From positions 118,508 to 182,507 of the forward strand of contig NZ_FXTY01000009.1 of the NCBI RefSeq assembly GCF_900182745.1: a stretch of DNA of 64,000 nucleotides, in the 5' to 3' direction. Of the stretch, positions 55,370 through 63,948 are shown piece after piece; position 1 is the stretch's first letter; every line of letters starts with the position of its first letter. The notes under the pieces were generated by a model. It saw nothing but the letters and a program-made list of their open reading frames with translations, did no database searches and was not told the origin of the DNA. The DNA is from Shimia sagamensis. Lineage in GTDB: Bacteria; Pseudomonadota; Alphaproteobacteria; Rhodobacterales; Rhodobacteraceae. Position numbers and translations under genes: made by a program.

Positions 55370-55735
55370 TCAAACAACAAGACGATTGATGACAGCGACC
55401 AGCTTTTCCGCGTCAAAAGGTTTGACGATCCAGCCAGTTGCACCAGCCGTACGGGCACGTTGTTTCAGTTCTTCACCGCTTTCCGTGGTCAGCACGAGAA
55501 TTGGCAGCGAGGCGCACTCGGGGCGTTCACGCACGCCTTCGATCATGCCAAACCCATCCAGGCGCGGCATATTGATGTCGGTGATGACCAGATCTGGGTC
55601 GGAGCCGCCAAGCTTGTCCAGCCCGTCGATGCCGTCCTCGGCCAGATCAACATCAAAGCCTGCATCGGTCAGTGCGGTTTGAATCATCGCGCGCATGGTG
55701 CGGGAGTCATCAACTGCAAGAATCTTCGTTGTCAT
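55370..55735 (-). CDS. cheY: Single-domain chemotaxis response regulator CheY (first copy)
   Basis: A 121-residue receiver with acidic pair in ILAVDDSRTMR, phospho-Asp in LVITDINMPRLDG, Thr in VLTTES and Lys in IVKPFD. Directly before cheA, it occupies the position of the phosphate-sink CheY1 in Sinorhizobium. Its start overlaps the STAS gene by four bases, suggesting joint function. Confidence 0.93.
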   Translation of the reverse strand: MTTKILAVDDSRTMRAMIQTALTDAGFDVDLAEDGIDGLDKLGGSDPDLVITDINMPRLDGFGMIEGVRERPECASLPILVLTTESGEELKQRARTAGATGWIVKPFDAEKLVAVINRLVV

Positions 55736-56034
55736 GCGGAGCCCCTTTCAAGAAGACAGTCATGGGGCAGGCCGAGCCGCTCCATACCTTTTAGAAAATC
55801 GTCAGATGGTTGTTTCAATTCAAATGCCAGGTCACGTGCGGCCCATTCGGCGCGTGTCGCCAATAGAAGCTCGGCGCCGGCGCCCCCAAGGAACTCAACA
55901 TGGTGCGCATCCAGCGCCAGAGGTTGACCGCGGGAGGCCTCGATAGCGAGACGCAACTCAGTGCAATGTGCGAAATCCAACTGCTGCGGCAGTGCGATGC
56001 AGTCGGCCTGTGATGATGTGTTTTCTGTGTTCAT
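55732..56034 (-). CDS. STAS-domain protein heading the che operon (CheS-like position)
   Basis: A 100-residue single-domain protein with a STAS-type pattern: ALPQQLDFAHCTELRLAIEAS, then PLALDAHHVEFLGGAGAELLLA. The Ser usually phosphorylated in anti-sigma antagonists is not obvious (FLGGAG), so it may act only by binding. It heads the operon and is coupled to the first CheY. In Sinorhizobium a small protein, CheS, at this position helps CheA bind CheY1; equivalence is inference. Confidence 0.75.
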   Translation of the reverse strand: MNTENTSSQADCIALPQQLDFAHCTELRLAIEASRGQPLALDAHHVEFLGGAGAELLLATRAEWAARDLAFELKQPSDDFLKGMERLGLPHDCLLERGSA

Positions 56035-56403
56035 GGGTCTGGTTCAATACCGTTTTCGGACTGGCTGATTGAAGGCAACGTAAGCTGGCAGCCCTTAACA
56101 CCGCGTTACTCTGAAAATTCTTCTGGAATTGCGGCTTGGTAAGCAGAGGGGAGGTGTGGTTCTGGTTGGATAGTAAGAGGGGCGGACCTGAGCTAAGTGT
56201 TTGGAGGTGCACTGTTTTGGCTTGGGTCTTGAACCTGTAGGGGAAGGTTTTTTGATGCTGCTGCTATAGGTTGTGCGCGCGTTGTAGGTGGGTTTTTTGG
56301 GCGTGCGTATCGCGAATTGTCGGGCAGAAAAAAGCCCTAGGAATCGGCGATTCCAAGGGTCTAAAGGAAACAGAATGCCGCAGCACCTGAGCCGCGTGCG
56401 TAG
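56035..56403 (-). other. Intergenic region upstream of the che operon
   Basis: No reading frame is convincing. It holds the frnE terminator (56328-56359). By exclusion, the che operon promoter should lie between 56035 and 56327 on the minus strand. I could not identify a clear promoter by eye. Confidence 0.5.
56328..56359 (-). terminator. Rho-independent terminator of the frnE-like gene
   Basis: On the minus strand, CCCTTGGAATC and GATTCCTAGGG pair (one mismatch) around GCC and run into GC then six T. It lies 45 bases past the frnE-like stop. Confidence 0.8.
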
Positions 56404-57045
56404 TTATTGAGACGTCAGCTGCTTCAACAATTGTGAGAAAGTGGCGACGCCTTGCGCACCGGAGGTGGCCTGTTTGCCGTCAAAGATCATTGTTGGCACG
56501 CCGGACACGCCACGTGAAGTCCAGAACTGTTCTTTTTGGCGCACCATGTCGGCATGACGTTCCTCTTTCAAAACCGCTTCGGCCTCTTCAGCATCCAGTC
56601 CAACGGAGGCGGCTGCGTCTATGAGAACGTTTAGGTCGCTCACGTTTCGGCCGTGGGTGAAATAGGCATCAAACAAAGCCAGTTTCAGGGCCTGTGCGTG
56701 CCCGGTTTCAGAGGCCCAATGTAACAGTTGATGGGCGGCAAAGGTGTTGTAGATCCTGCTGTCATCGGACCACTGAAAATCAATGCCCAGTTCGGCGCCA
56801 ACATCAGTCAATCGGTCGCGTGCGTCTTTGGATTGATCCGCCGAGCTGCCGTATTTGCGCATGATGTGGTCGCGCAAGTTCTCGCCTTCTGCTTCCATGT
56901 CTGGACTGAGTTCAAATGGATGCCAGTAGGTTTCGATGGCAATGCCGGTGGCCTCAGACGCCTGCATCAATTGGCGGTAGCCGACGATGCACCATGGGCA
57001 CACAACATCAGAGACAATGTCTACACGGATTGGATCTTGGGCCAT
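56404..57045 (-). CDS. FrnE-like DsbA-family oxidoreductase
   Basis: A 213-residue cytoplasmic thioredoxin-fold protein (2-hydroxychromene-2-carboxylate isomerase/DsbA class). It opens VDIVSDVVCPWCIVGYRQL with the CPWC pair at Cys16 and Cys19 and later has the cis-Pro segment GVPTMIFD. It lacks a signal peptide, which fits the FrnE branch rather than periplasmic DsbA. FrnE in other bacteria links to oxidative stress. ATG 57045 with AGGAG upstream is chosen over an Arg/Pro-rich extension. Confidence 0.88.
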   Translation of the reverse strand: MAQDPIRVDIVSDVVCPWCIVGYRQLMQASEATGIAIETYWHPFELSPDMEAEGENLRDHIMRKYGSSADQSKDARDRLTDVGAELGIDFQWSDDSRIYNTFAAHQLLHWASETGHAQALKLALFDAYFTHGRNVSDLNVLIDAAASVGLDAEEAEAVLKEERHADMVRQKEQFWTSRGVSGVPTMIFDGKQATSGAQGVATFSQLLKQLTSQ

Positions 57046-57121
57046 GGGGCGCTCCTGTGGAAGGGTCAGGCCGTCAAAATGGGGCGAGGTGGGCACAGAC
57101 GCAAGCGGCAGAGCCGTGAAG

Positions 57122-58051
57122 TCACGGTAATGTGCCCAGCCAGAGCCAAACTGTAAGGACCGAAAGTGCTGTGCCGATGAGCACGGTTGATGCGGCCACC
57201 CGCATGGCGCGCCCATACATGTTGGCAAAGAGATAGGCGTTGATGCCGGGTGCCATGGAGGCGGTGACAATGGCGGAGCGCAAGTTGTCCGCGGAGATGG
57301 CGCTTAGCGTACCAAAGGCGAAGGTGAGGGCCGGGTGCAGGCCCAAGGAAACTGCACAGCAAAACAGGATGACGCGCATGTCGCCTTCGGGGCGGTAGCG
57401 ATAGAGAACGCCGCCCATGCCAAACAACGCGGCCGGAAGGGCGGAGGCGGCCAAGAGGTTGACTGCATGCATGGCCGGTTCGGGAACGGGAATGTTGCCG
57501 AGGTTCACCACAAAGCCAAGCCCAATGCCAATGATCAGCGCGTTGGAAAACATCGCCTTGAGCACGGTGGGCACAATTTTGGCTTTGGAGCTGTGCCGCG
57601 CACGCATGATCTCCATGGTGGCAATGCCAAGGCCGTAGCAGAAAGGTGCATGGATGGAGATGATCGCGTAATTGCCGGTGAGGCTGTCCGGACCATAGGC
57701 GCGCTCCATGATCGCCAGACCAAGCAGGAGAGAGTTGGAGAACAGGCAGACAAAACCAATTGCGGTGGCGTCTTCCCAATCGCGACCAAACAGGTATTTG
57801 GCGCCCAACATGCCGGTGAGAAAACATAGGAAGGCGGCACCGTAGAAGCTGCCTAAGAGGCTGAGATTGTATTCGGCTGCCAGATCAAGGTTAGAGATCG
57901 CGCGAAACAGCAAGACAGGTACGGCGAAGGTGGTCGCATAACGCATCAACCCGTCGACGTTTTGCTGGCTGAACAAGCCGCGCCACGCGGCCATGTAACC
58001 AAAACCGATGATGAGAAAGACCGGCAAGATCACAGAGATTAGAGTTTGCAT
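57122..58051 (-). CDS. AEC-family transporter (auxin efflux carrier type)
   Basis: A 309-residue inner-membrane protein with ten helices in two inverted halves, crossing at mid-helix Pro/Gly positions (ATTFAVPVLLFRAIS and FSNSLLLGLAIM). Bacterial members export or import organic acids such as malate or malonate; the substrate here is unknown. It follows the MBL gene by 30 bases and may be read with that operon. Confidence 0.86.
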   Translation of the reverse strand: MQTLISVILPVFLIIGFGYMAAWRGLFSQQNVDGLMRYATTFAVPVLLFRAISNLDLAAEYNLSLLGSFYGAAFLCFLTGMLGAKYLFGRDWEDATAIGFVCLFSNSLLLGLAIMERAYGPDSLTGNYAIISIHAPFCYGLGIATMEIMRARHSSKAKIVPTVLKAMFSNALIIGIGLGFVVNLGNIPVPEPAMHAVNLLAASALPAALFGMGGVLYRYRPEGDMRVILFCCAVSLGLHPALTFAFGTLSAISADNLRSAIVTASMAPGINAYLFANMYGRAMRVAASTVLIGTALSVLTVWLWLGTLP

Positions 58052-58081
58052 CTGTGGTGTGTCCTGCCTCGTGACCTGGTT

Positions 58082-58885
58082 TTATAGGTCGTAGGTGATT
58101 TTCATCCCGTCAAAGGCGGGGGTGATGTGGTTTGGGGTTTCGCCGTCCACAGTCGAGTGGTCGAGGTCGATGTGCATGTTGGTTAGAACGGCGCGTTCTG
58201 GGGCGAGCTTTCCAATCCACTCCAGCGCCTGATCAAGGTGGGCGTGTGTGGGATGTGGCGAGCGGCGTAGGGCATCAATGATGAAGCACTTCATATCAGT
58301 TAGCTGTGGCCAGGCGTCGTCATAGATTTCCGAGACATCTGGCATATAAACCACGTCGTTCACGCGGAAGGCCAGGGCATCAATTCTGCCGTGTTTCACC
58401 GTGATTGGCGTAAAAGTGATGTCGCCGCCGGCGCCGGAAATTGTGAAATCCGCATCGTCGATTGTGTGCAATTCAAGGATCGGTGGGTAGGCGCTGTCTT
58501 TGGGTTGCACAAAGGCATAGCCAAAGCGGCTCAGCAGGTCGTCCTGGGTATCGCCGTCCGCCCAAACCGGTATGCGTCGGCGCATGTTATAAACAACCAT
58601 ACGAAGATCGTCGATGCCATGCACGTGGTCCGCATGTCTGTGTGTGTAGACCACCGCATCCAGTGCGCCGACATTGGAGGATATGAGCTGATCGCGCATG
58701 TCCGGAGAGGTGTCGATCAATACCGTGGTTGCGCCTTCGGCTGTTTCGCGCTCGATCAGAAGCGAGCAGCGGCGGCGGCGGTTTTTCGGGTTGGCGGGAT
58801 CACAATCCCCCCAATGGCCGCCGATGCGCGGCACGCCGCCCGAGCTGCCGCAGCCCAGAATGGTGAAAGTAAGCTTTGCACTCAT
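58082..58885 (-). CDS. MBL-fold metallohydrolase (PhnP-like)
   Basis: A 267-residue metallo-beta-lactamase-fold phosphodiesterase. The metal motif THRHADHVHGIDDLR, an N-terminal ILGCGSSGGVPR and later metal ligands (Asp in MPDVSE, His in NMHIDLDH) are seen. A Cys/Asp-rich stretch near the start (GDCDPANPKNRRRRCS) matches PhnP-type proteins found after tatD. Its start overlaps tatD by four bases. The exact substrate is unknown; cyclic phosphodiesters are the usual proposal. Confidence 0.9.
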   Translation of the reverse strand: MSAKLTFTILGCGSSGGVPRIGGHWGDCDPANPKNRRRRCSLLIERETAEGATTVLIDTSPDMRDQLISSNVGALDAVVYTHRHADHVHGIDDLRMVVYNMRRRIPVWADGDTQDDLLSRFGYAFVQPKDSAYPPILELHTIDDADFTISGAGGDITFTPITVKHGRIDALAFRVNDVVYMPDVSEIYDDAWPQLTDMKCFIIDALRRSPHPTHAHLDQALEWIGKLAPERAVLTNMHIDLDHSTVDGETPNHITPAFDGMKITYDL

Positions 58886-59688
58886 GCAGCGGCCGCGGTG
58901 TTGGAGGCTTTGGAGAACAGGCGGTCAAAGTTGGCCTGGGTCTGCGCGGCGAAGTCGGCGTAGTTCACGCCAAACACTTCGGCGCCAACGCGGGCGGTTT
59001 TCTCAACATAAGACGGCTCATTGCGTTTGCCGCGATAAGGCGGGGGCGCAAGGTAAGGTGCGTCAGTTTCCACCAGCACACGGTCTACGGGCGCGGCGGC
59101 AAAGATGTCGCGCACCTCTTGAGACCGCGGGAATGTGGCGATGCCGGACATGGACAAGTAGAAGCCCAAGTCCAGCATTTTCTTGGCCAGTTCCGGCCCG
59201 GAGCTGTAGCAGTGCATGACACAGCCATAGGCGCCTTTGTTAAATTCTTCGGTCAGGATCTGCGCCATATCATCATCGGCGTCGCGGCTGTGAATGATCA
59301 AAGGCAAGCCGGTCTCACGGGCGGCTTCGCAGTGGATGCGCAGGGAGGTTTGTTGAATTTCTTTGCTGTCGGCAGTGTAGTGGTAATCCAGACCGGTTTC
59401 GCCAATGCCCACAAATTTGGGGTGCTGTGCCAGCGCGACCAGTTCGTCCACCGTGGCCAAAGGCTCTTCGGCGGCGCTCATTGGGTGGGTGCCGGCAGCG
59501 TAGAACACCGGCGCATGGGCTTCTGCGATGGCGCGCACATCAGGCTCATTGCGCAAGCGGGTGCAGATGGTAACCATGCGGGTCACACCCACCTCTGCGG
59601 CGCGCGAGATGAACTCATCCAACTTGCCGTCGAAATCCGGGAAGTCGAGGTGACAGTGGCTGTCAGTGATCTGTGGAAAGTCAGTCAT
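58882..59688 (-). CDS. tatD: TatD-family metal-dependent hydrolase
   Basis: A 268-residue TIM-barrel deoxyribonuclease. The N-terminal metal motif DSHCHLDFP, central Glu in IGETGLDYHY, His in IIHSRDADDD and CVMHCYSSG, and C-terminal VETDAPYLAPPPYRGKRNEP are present. ATG 59688 is used; a 23-residue extension runs into holB. It overlaps the MBL gene by four bases and lies seven bases after holB. Confidence 0.94.
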   Translation of the reverse strand: MTDFPQITDSHCHLDFPDFDGKLDEFISRAAEVGVTRMVTICTRLRNEPDVRAIAEAHAPVFYAAGTHPMSAAEEPLATVDELVALAQHPKFVGIGETGLDYHYTADSKEIQQTSLRIHCEAARETGLPLIIHSRDADDDMAQILTEEFNKGAYGCVMHCYSSGPELAKKMLDLGFYLSMSGIATFPRSQEVRDIFAAAPVDRVLVETDAPYLAPPPYRGKRNEPSYVEKTARVGAEVFGVNYADFAAQTQANFDRLFSKASNTAAAA

Positions 59689-59695
59689 GGGGCGC

Positions 59696-60814
59696 TCAGG
59701 CAATTGCGGTTTGGTGGATCTTGAAAACCGTATCCAGCACAAGCGCAGCAGGGTCAAGGTTCACCGCCTTGCCATGTTGGGTGCGATCGGAGATTTCCTG
59801 GGCCGCTGCTGCCCAGGCACGAGCTTTCTGTGTGTGTGGCGAAAGTCGCGTCAGGACCTGTGCTTCATGTGGGGCGGCCTCCACAGCTGGCGGCTGACCC
59901 AATGCGCCGGTGCGGGCCAAGCGCATCAAGAAAAGGTCAATGAGGGTCAACAACAACTCGTAGCGCTCCGCATTGGCAGGACCCACGGCGGCGTTGGCAA
60001 GATTGAGGGCGCGTTGGCGATCAAAGCCTTGATCGGAGGCAAAGAGCGCGATCAGCTCGGCATAAAGTGCCAGACCGTCACTTTGTAAAATGCGCAAGGC
60101 CTCGCCCACCGAGCCAGCGGCCAACTCAGCAAGGGCAGGGGACTCGGCAGCCTCAAAGCCCGCCTGGGTGAGGGCGTTGTGCATGTCGTCAGGCAGCAGC
60201 GGATGCAGGCGCAACTCGCGACAGCGGGACCGGATGGTTGGCAACAGGCGTGACGGCTGGTGCGAGATCAGCATCATGGTGGTGCGTTCCGGCGGCTCTT
60301 CGAGCATTTTTAGGAGCGCGTTGGCGGCATTTACGTTCATCTCATCGGCGCTGTCGACAATCACCACGCGACGGCCGCCATCCGCAGACGACATCGTAAG
60401 GAAGTGGGTCAACCCGCGCACGTCATCTACAACAATCTTGTCGCGCAGCTTGCCGTTTTTTTCATTCACGGATCGTGTGATGCTGAACATGCCGGGCTCG
60501 GATCGGGCCAGAAGACGGTGGGCTACGGGATGCTCGGGAGAGATGTCGAGGCTGGTGTACGGCACTGGATCGCCAAACAAACCAGCGCCATCGTCCAGCG
60601 GTGTGGCCAGCAAAAACCGCGCCATACGCCAGGCCAGCGTGGCTTTGCCGACGCCAATAGGGCCGGTGATCAGCCAGCCGTGGTGCAAGCGGTGGGAATT
60701 GACCGCTGTGAGAAAGTCCTGTTCGGCGGAGGTCTGACCATAAAGCACATCGGTTTCCCGAGGATGTGGCGCACCGGTAACGCGATCCGCCTCTGGGCCG
60801 GTGTCGTCGCTCAA
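59696..60814 (-). CDS. holB: DNA polymerase III delta' subunit
   Basis: Clamp-loader subunit, 372 residues. Walker-A-like GPIGVGKATL (about residues 53-62), the sensor region VVIVDSADEMNVNAANALLKMLEEPPERTTMMLIS and SRCRELRLHPL are typical of delta'. The classic delta' zinc cysteines are not seen, as in other alphaproteobacteria. It overlaps tmk by four bases. Confidence 0.94.
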   Translation of the reverse strand: MSDDTGPEADRVTGAPHPRETDVLYGQTSAEQDFLTAVNSHRLHHGWLITGPIGVGKATLAWRMARFLLATPLDDGAGLFGDPVPYTSLDISPEHPVAHRLLARSEPGMFSITRSVNEKNGKLRDKIVVDDVRGLTHFLTMSSADGGRRVVIVDSADEMNVNAANALLKMLEEPPERTTMMLISHQPSRLLPTIRSRCRELRLHPLLPDDMHNALTQAGFEAAESPALAELAAGSVGEALRILQSDGLALYAELIALFASDQGFDRQRALNLANAAVGPANAERYELLLTLIDLFLMRLARTGALGQPPAVEAAPHEAQVLTRLSPHTQKARAWAAAAQEISDRTQHGKAVNLDPAALVLDTVFKIHQTAIA

Positions 60815-61440
60815 GAGAAAGCCTCTATGTGGTGGGCAACTGCGGCATAAACCGCGTTGGACACGCGGTCCATGTCATCAGCCCCATCGATCACACAAAA
60901 GCGGTCAGAAAATTCGTTGGACAGGTCGAGAAAACCTTTACGCATTTGCTCCTGCAGGGCCTGGCCAAAGTCCTCAAAGCGTTCCTCAGCAGTTTGGCGG
61001 GACTTGGCGCGCGCCAAGCCGGTGGCTGGGTCCATGTCGATCAGCACGGTCAGGTCCGGTTCACGGCCAATCATCAGGCTGTGTAATTGGTCAACAATGC
61101 CGCGCAGGTCGCCGCGAGACAGGCCCTGATACATGCGGGTGCTGTCAGCAAAGCGGTCACAGATGACAATCTTGCCTGCCGCCACAGCGGGCAGAATGGT
61201 GCGTTCCAGGTGGTCGCGGCGCGCGGCCGTAAACAGCAGAATCTCGGTTTCCGCAGACCATCGGTCCGGGTTGCCTTCGAGCACAAGGGCTCGGATTTCT
61301 TCGGCTCCAACGGATCCGCCTGGTTCGCGGGTGAGCACAACTTCATGCCCATCCGCCTGTAGGCGGGCTGCAAGGAGTTTTGCTTGGGTGGATTTTCCGG
61401 AACCGTCGATGCCTTCAAAAGTGATGAAGTGTCCGCTCAC
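60811..61440 (-). CDS. tmk: Thymidylate kinase
   Basis: Phosphorylates dTMP to dTDP. The 209-residue kinase has P-loop FEGIDGSGKSTQA, LTREPGG, the DR motif VICDRFADSTRMYQG and DPATGLARA. It overlaps dac upstream and holB downstream by four bases each, so it is tightly coupled. Confidence 0.96.
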   Translation of the reverse strand: MSGHFITFEGIDGSGKSTQAKLLAARLQADGHEVVLTREPGGSVGAEEIRALVLEGNPDRWSAETEILLFTAARRDHLERTILPAVAAGKIVICDRFADSTRMYQGLSRGDLRGIVDQLHSLMIGREPDLTVLIDMDPATGLARAKSRQTAEERFEDFGQALQEQMRKGFLDLSNEFSDRFCVIDGADDMDRVSNAVYAAVAHHIEAFS

Positions 61441-62606
61441 GATGCACCTGCGAGATTGAGGCCAAATTGCTGCATCAGAATGCCAGTTGCGGTGCGCAGG
61501 CGAATGCCAAAACCACCCTCGGGCACATCAGCTTCTGCGACCAGTGGAATACGCATCTCAGGCAAGTCCTCAGGCATAAGTACCAGTTCGGCCAAAGATT
61601 GGCCTTTGGAGATCGGGGCCTCGATGGGCCCGTTGTAGATCACCTCAGCTTTGACTTTGTTTTTGGCCAGTACTGGGAGCAAAACGTCGATGTCGCTTTC
61701 CGGGACCAATCCCACACGGGCGGTTTTGCCCATCCACACATCAGCCTCGGCGACGCGCTCGCCTTCGCGGGCCAATGTGGCCTCTGAGAACTGGCGGAAA
61801 GACCAGTTTACAATTTGTTCGGACACTTCCGCACGTTCGGCTGCGGTTTGCAGCCCGGAGAAGGCAAAGATCACACGGCGATTGCCTTGCTTGGCGGAGC
61901 CAACAAGACCGTAGCCGGCTTCAGACGTATGGCCGGTTTTGAGACCATCAGCGCCAATATTCAGCTTCAGAAGTGGGTTGCGGTTTTGTGTGTTCTGCGG
62001 CGCGCGTCCGTCAAACTTAAATTCGCGTTCGGCAAACATCGGGTAGAATTCGGGAAAGTCAGCGATCAGGTGATTTGCCAGGAGCGCGAGGTCGCGCATG
62101 CTCATGCGGTGGCCCGGTGCGGGCCACCCATTGGAGTTGGCAAACGTGGAATTGGTCATGCCCATCTGACGTGCGCGCCGGGTCATCAGGCGCGCAAAGC
62201 CCGCTTCGGTGCCATCCGGGCTCAGGGTTTCAGCGATCACAGCGCAGGCATCGTTGCCAGACAAAACAATGATGCCACGCAGCAGGTCTTGCACCGCCAC
62301 ACGGTCGGTGGTGTCCAAAAACATGGTGGAGCCGCCGTAGTTCATCGCGTGTTGCGACACGGGCAGCTTTTCGGCCATCTGCAAGCGCCCGTCGCGCACA
62401 GCCTCAAAGGCCATATAAAGTGTCATCAGCTTGGACATCGATGCTGGCGGAAGGGCTTCATCGGCGTTTTTGGCCAACAGTACGGTGCCGGTGGATTGAT
62501 CCATCACAAAAGCCGCACGGGCCTTGGTTTCAAAGGCGCTGGCTGGGCTGGCCGCGACCGTCAATCCGATGGCCGCCACACAGGCGAAGAACATGGACTT
62601 GAACAT
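61437..62606 (-). CDS. dacC: D-alanyl-D-alanine carboxypeptidase (penicillin-binding protein 5/6 type)
   Basis: Trims the terminal D-Ala from peptidoglycan. The 389-residue protein has a signal peptide (residues 1-24). Catalytic motifs are SMSK (in PPASMSKLMTLYM), SGN (SGNDACAVIAE) and KTG (LKTGHTSEAGYG). A C-terminal beta domain and amphipathic end follow. It is the second gene of the SPOR-dac-tmk-holB-tatD block. Confidence 0.94.
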   Translation of the reverse strand: MFKSMFFACVAAIGLTVAASPASAFETKARAAFVMDQSTGTVLLAKNADEALPPASMSKLMTLYMAFEAVRDGRLQMAEKLPVSQHAMNYGGSTMFLDTTDRVAVQDLLRGIIVLSGNDACAVIAETLSPDGTEAGFARLMTRRARQMGMTNSTFANSNGWPAPGHRMSMRDLALLANHLIADFPEFYPMFAEREFKFDGRAPQNTQNRNPLLKLNIGADGLKTGHTSEAGYGLVGSAKQGNRRVIFAFSGLQTAAERAEVSEQIVNWSFRQFSEATLAREGERVAEADVWMGKTARVGLVPESDIDVLLPVLAKNKVKAEVIYNGPIEAPISKGQSLAELVLMPEDLPEMRIPLVAEADVPEGGFGIRLRTATGILMQQFGLNLAGAS

Positions 62607-62620
62607 GGCAGAAGCCTCCG

Positions 62621-63511
62621 TCAGTTGGTCACCGCATAAGCATCGGTAAAGCCAATGCCATGCACTTTCTTGGTCATAGATTTGAGAGCCGACTTGCTGG
62701 AGGCCGGACCAACCAGAACGCGGTAGAAGGTTTTATCACCCGAGGTGGTTTTCTTGGTCAGGGCTGGCAGGCCCGCACTCTTCATTTGTGCGGCGGCGCC
62801 ATCGGCGTTGGCCTGCACAGAGAAGATACCGATCTGGACATAAGGTTTGGACAGCGACGACGACTGTGGTTTGGGGGCCACTTCTGACTGCGCGGCTGGT
62901 GCCGGGGCTGGTGGCGTTTGTTTGGCTTCGGCTGCAGCAATGGCAGCTGTGGCTGCGGCAATGGGCTCTAGCGGCGCTTCTTCCACGTCTGCCGTCGACG
63001 CAACCTCTGCTGTTGCCTCTGGATCAACGGGGGCCTCTTCGGCCACCTCTTCACGACGCAGGGCGGTAATATTCAACTCAACAGGGGCGCCGGCCAGCAT
63101 GCCCAGTGCGTCGGCCGCATCTGAGGACACCTGAATGCGAGGACCAGGAATGTCGCGTTCGCGGCGAAATAAGGCCCCAATCACAAACTTGCCGTTGGCT
63201 TTGTTGCGGATGATAACCCGCTCTGGATCTCCCACGTCTGGATGTGCGGCCCAGACACCGCCCAATGACGGGCGTCCGTCCCAGAGGCCAGCCTCTGACG
63301 TAGAGAACACCTCAGGTGCTTCGACATCACGTTCCACCAGCTTTGTGGTTTGTCCGGCCGCCGGTGCGGTGGTTTCGGTTTCTGCGGGTTTGTTCAAGAA
63401 ATTGAAGTCTTCACCGTCGGTACAGCCAGCCAGAGCCAACCCACACATCGCAAAGACGGCCGTCGCCGTGCGGCGCGGAAAATGAAAGCTTGCGCCTGAA
63501 AATAAGGTCAT
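62621..63511 (-). CDS. Lipoprotein with RlpA-like remnant and SPOR domain
   Basis: A 296-residue lipoprotein with lipobox LAGC (Cys30). A low-complexity spacer is followed by a segment (about residues 97-155) like the later strands of an RlpA double-psi barrel (ERVIIRNKANGKFVIGALF, then ISSDAADALGM-type RIQVSSDAADALGML). The first, catalytic half of the barrel is not evident. An Ala/Pro/Glu linker leads to a C-terminal SPOR domain (from about residue 220, YVQIGIFSVQANADGAAAQM) that binds stripped glycan strands at the septum. It starts the operon to dac. Confidence 0.85.
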   Translation of the reverse strand: MTLFSGASFHFPRRTATAVFAMCGLALAGCTDGEDFNFLNKPAETETTAPAAGQTTKLVERDVEAPEVFSTSEAGLWDGRPSLGGVWAAHPDVGDPERVIIRNKANGKFVIGALFRRERDIPGPRIQVSSDAADALGMLAGAPVELNITALRREEVAEEAPVDPEATAEVASTADVEEAPLEPIAAATAAIAAAEAKQTPPAPAPAAQSEVAPKPQSSSLSKPYVQIGIFSVQANADGAAAQMKSAGLPALTKKTTSGDKTFYRVLVGPASSKSALKSMTKKVHGIGFTDAYAVTN

Positions 63512-63709
63512 TACGTGCCCTTTGTCTGCTCGTATCTTGTCGCACCAAGTGCCGCTGTTTTCCGTCCCTATTCGGGCGCAGCAGCGGTCAATTGCGCAGA
63601 GTGTAACCTGCGAGGGGTTTTAAGGAAAGTCCGGCATGTGCGATGTGACGGAAATCCGCCACTCTTTCTGCTTGAACCACGCTGTGAGTGGTATTAGGGA
63701 TGGCGCGTC

Positions 63710-63799
63710 GGAGAAGTGGCAGAGTGGTCGAATGCACCGGTCTTGAAAACCGACGAGGGTTAACGCCCTCCCAGGGTTCGAATCCCTGCTTCTCCGCCA
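63710..63799 (+). tRNA. serT: tRNA-Ser (anticodon TGA)
   Basis: A 90-base class II tRNA. Acceptor arms GGAGAAG and CTTCTCC pair. The anticodon loop CTTGAAA carries TGA. The long variable arm GAGGG-TTAACG-CCCTC is typical of Ser. The T loop GGTTCGAATCC and encoded CCA (63797-63799) are present. Confidence 0.97.
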
Positions 63800-63948
63800 T
63801 CCTACATTATTGTTCGATTTGAATGGGCCGCTTTTAGCGGCCTTTTTCATTTGCTTTCATGATTTTAAGTGTGTTTGAGCTTTCCCTTAGATTTCTTTCG
63901 ATTACGATCGTATCGTTTCCTTGAGTGGTATGAAATGTGGTATTTTAA

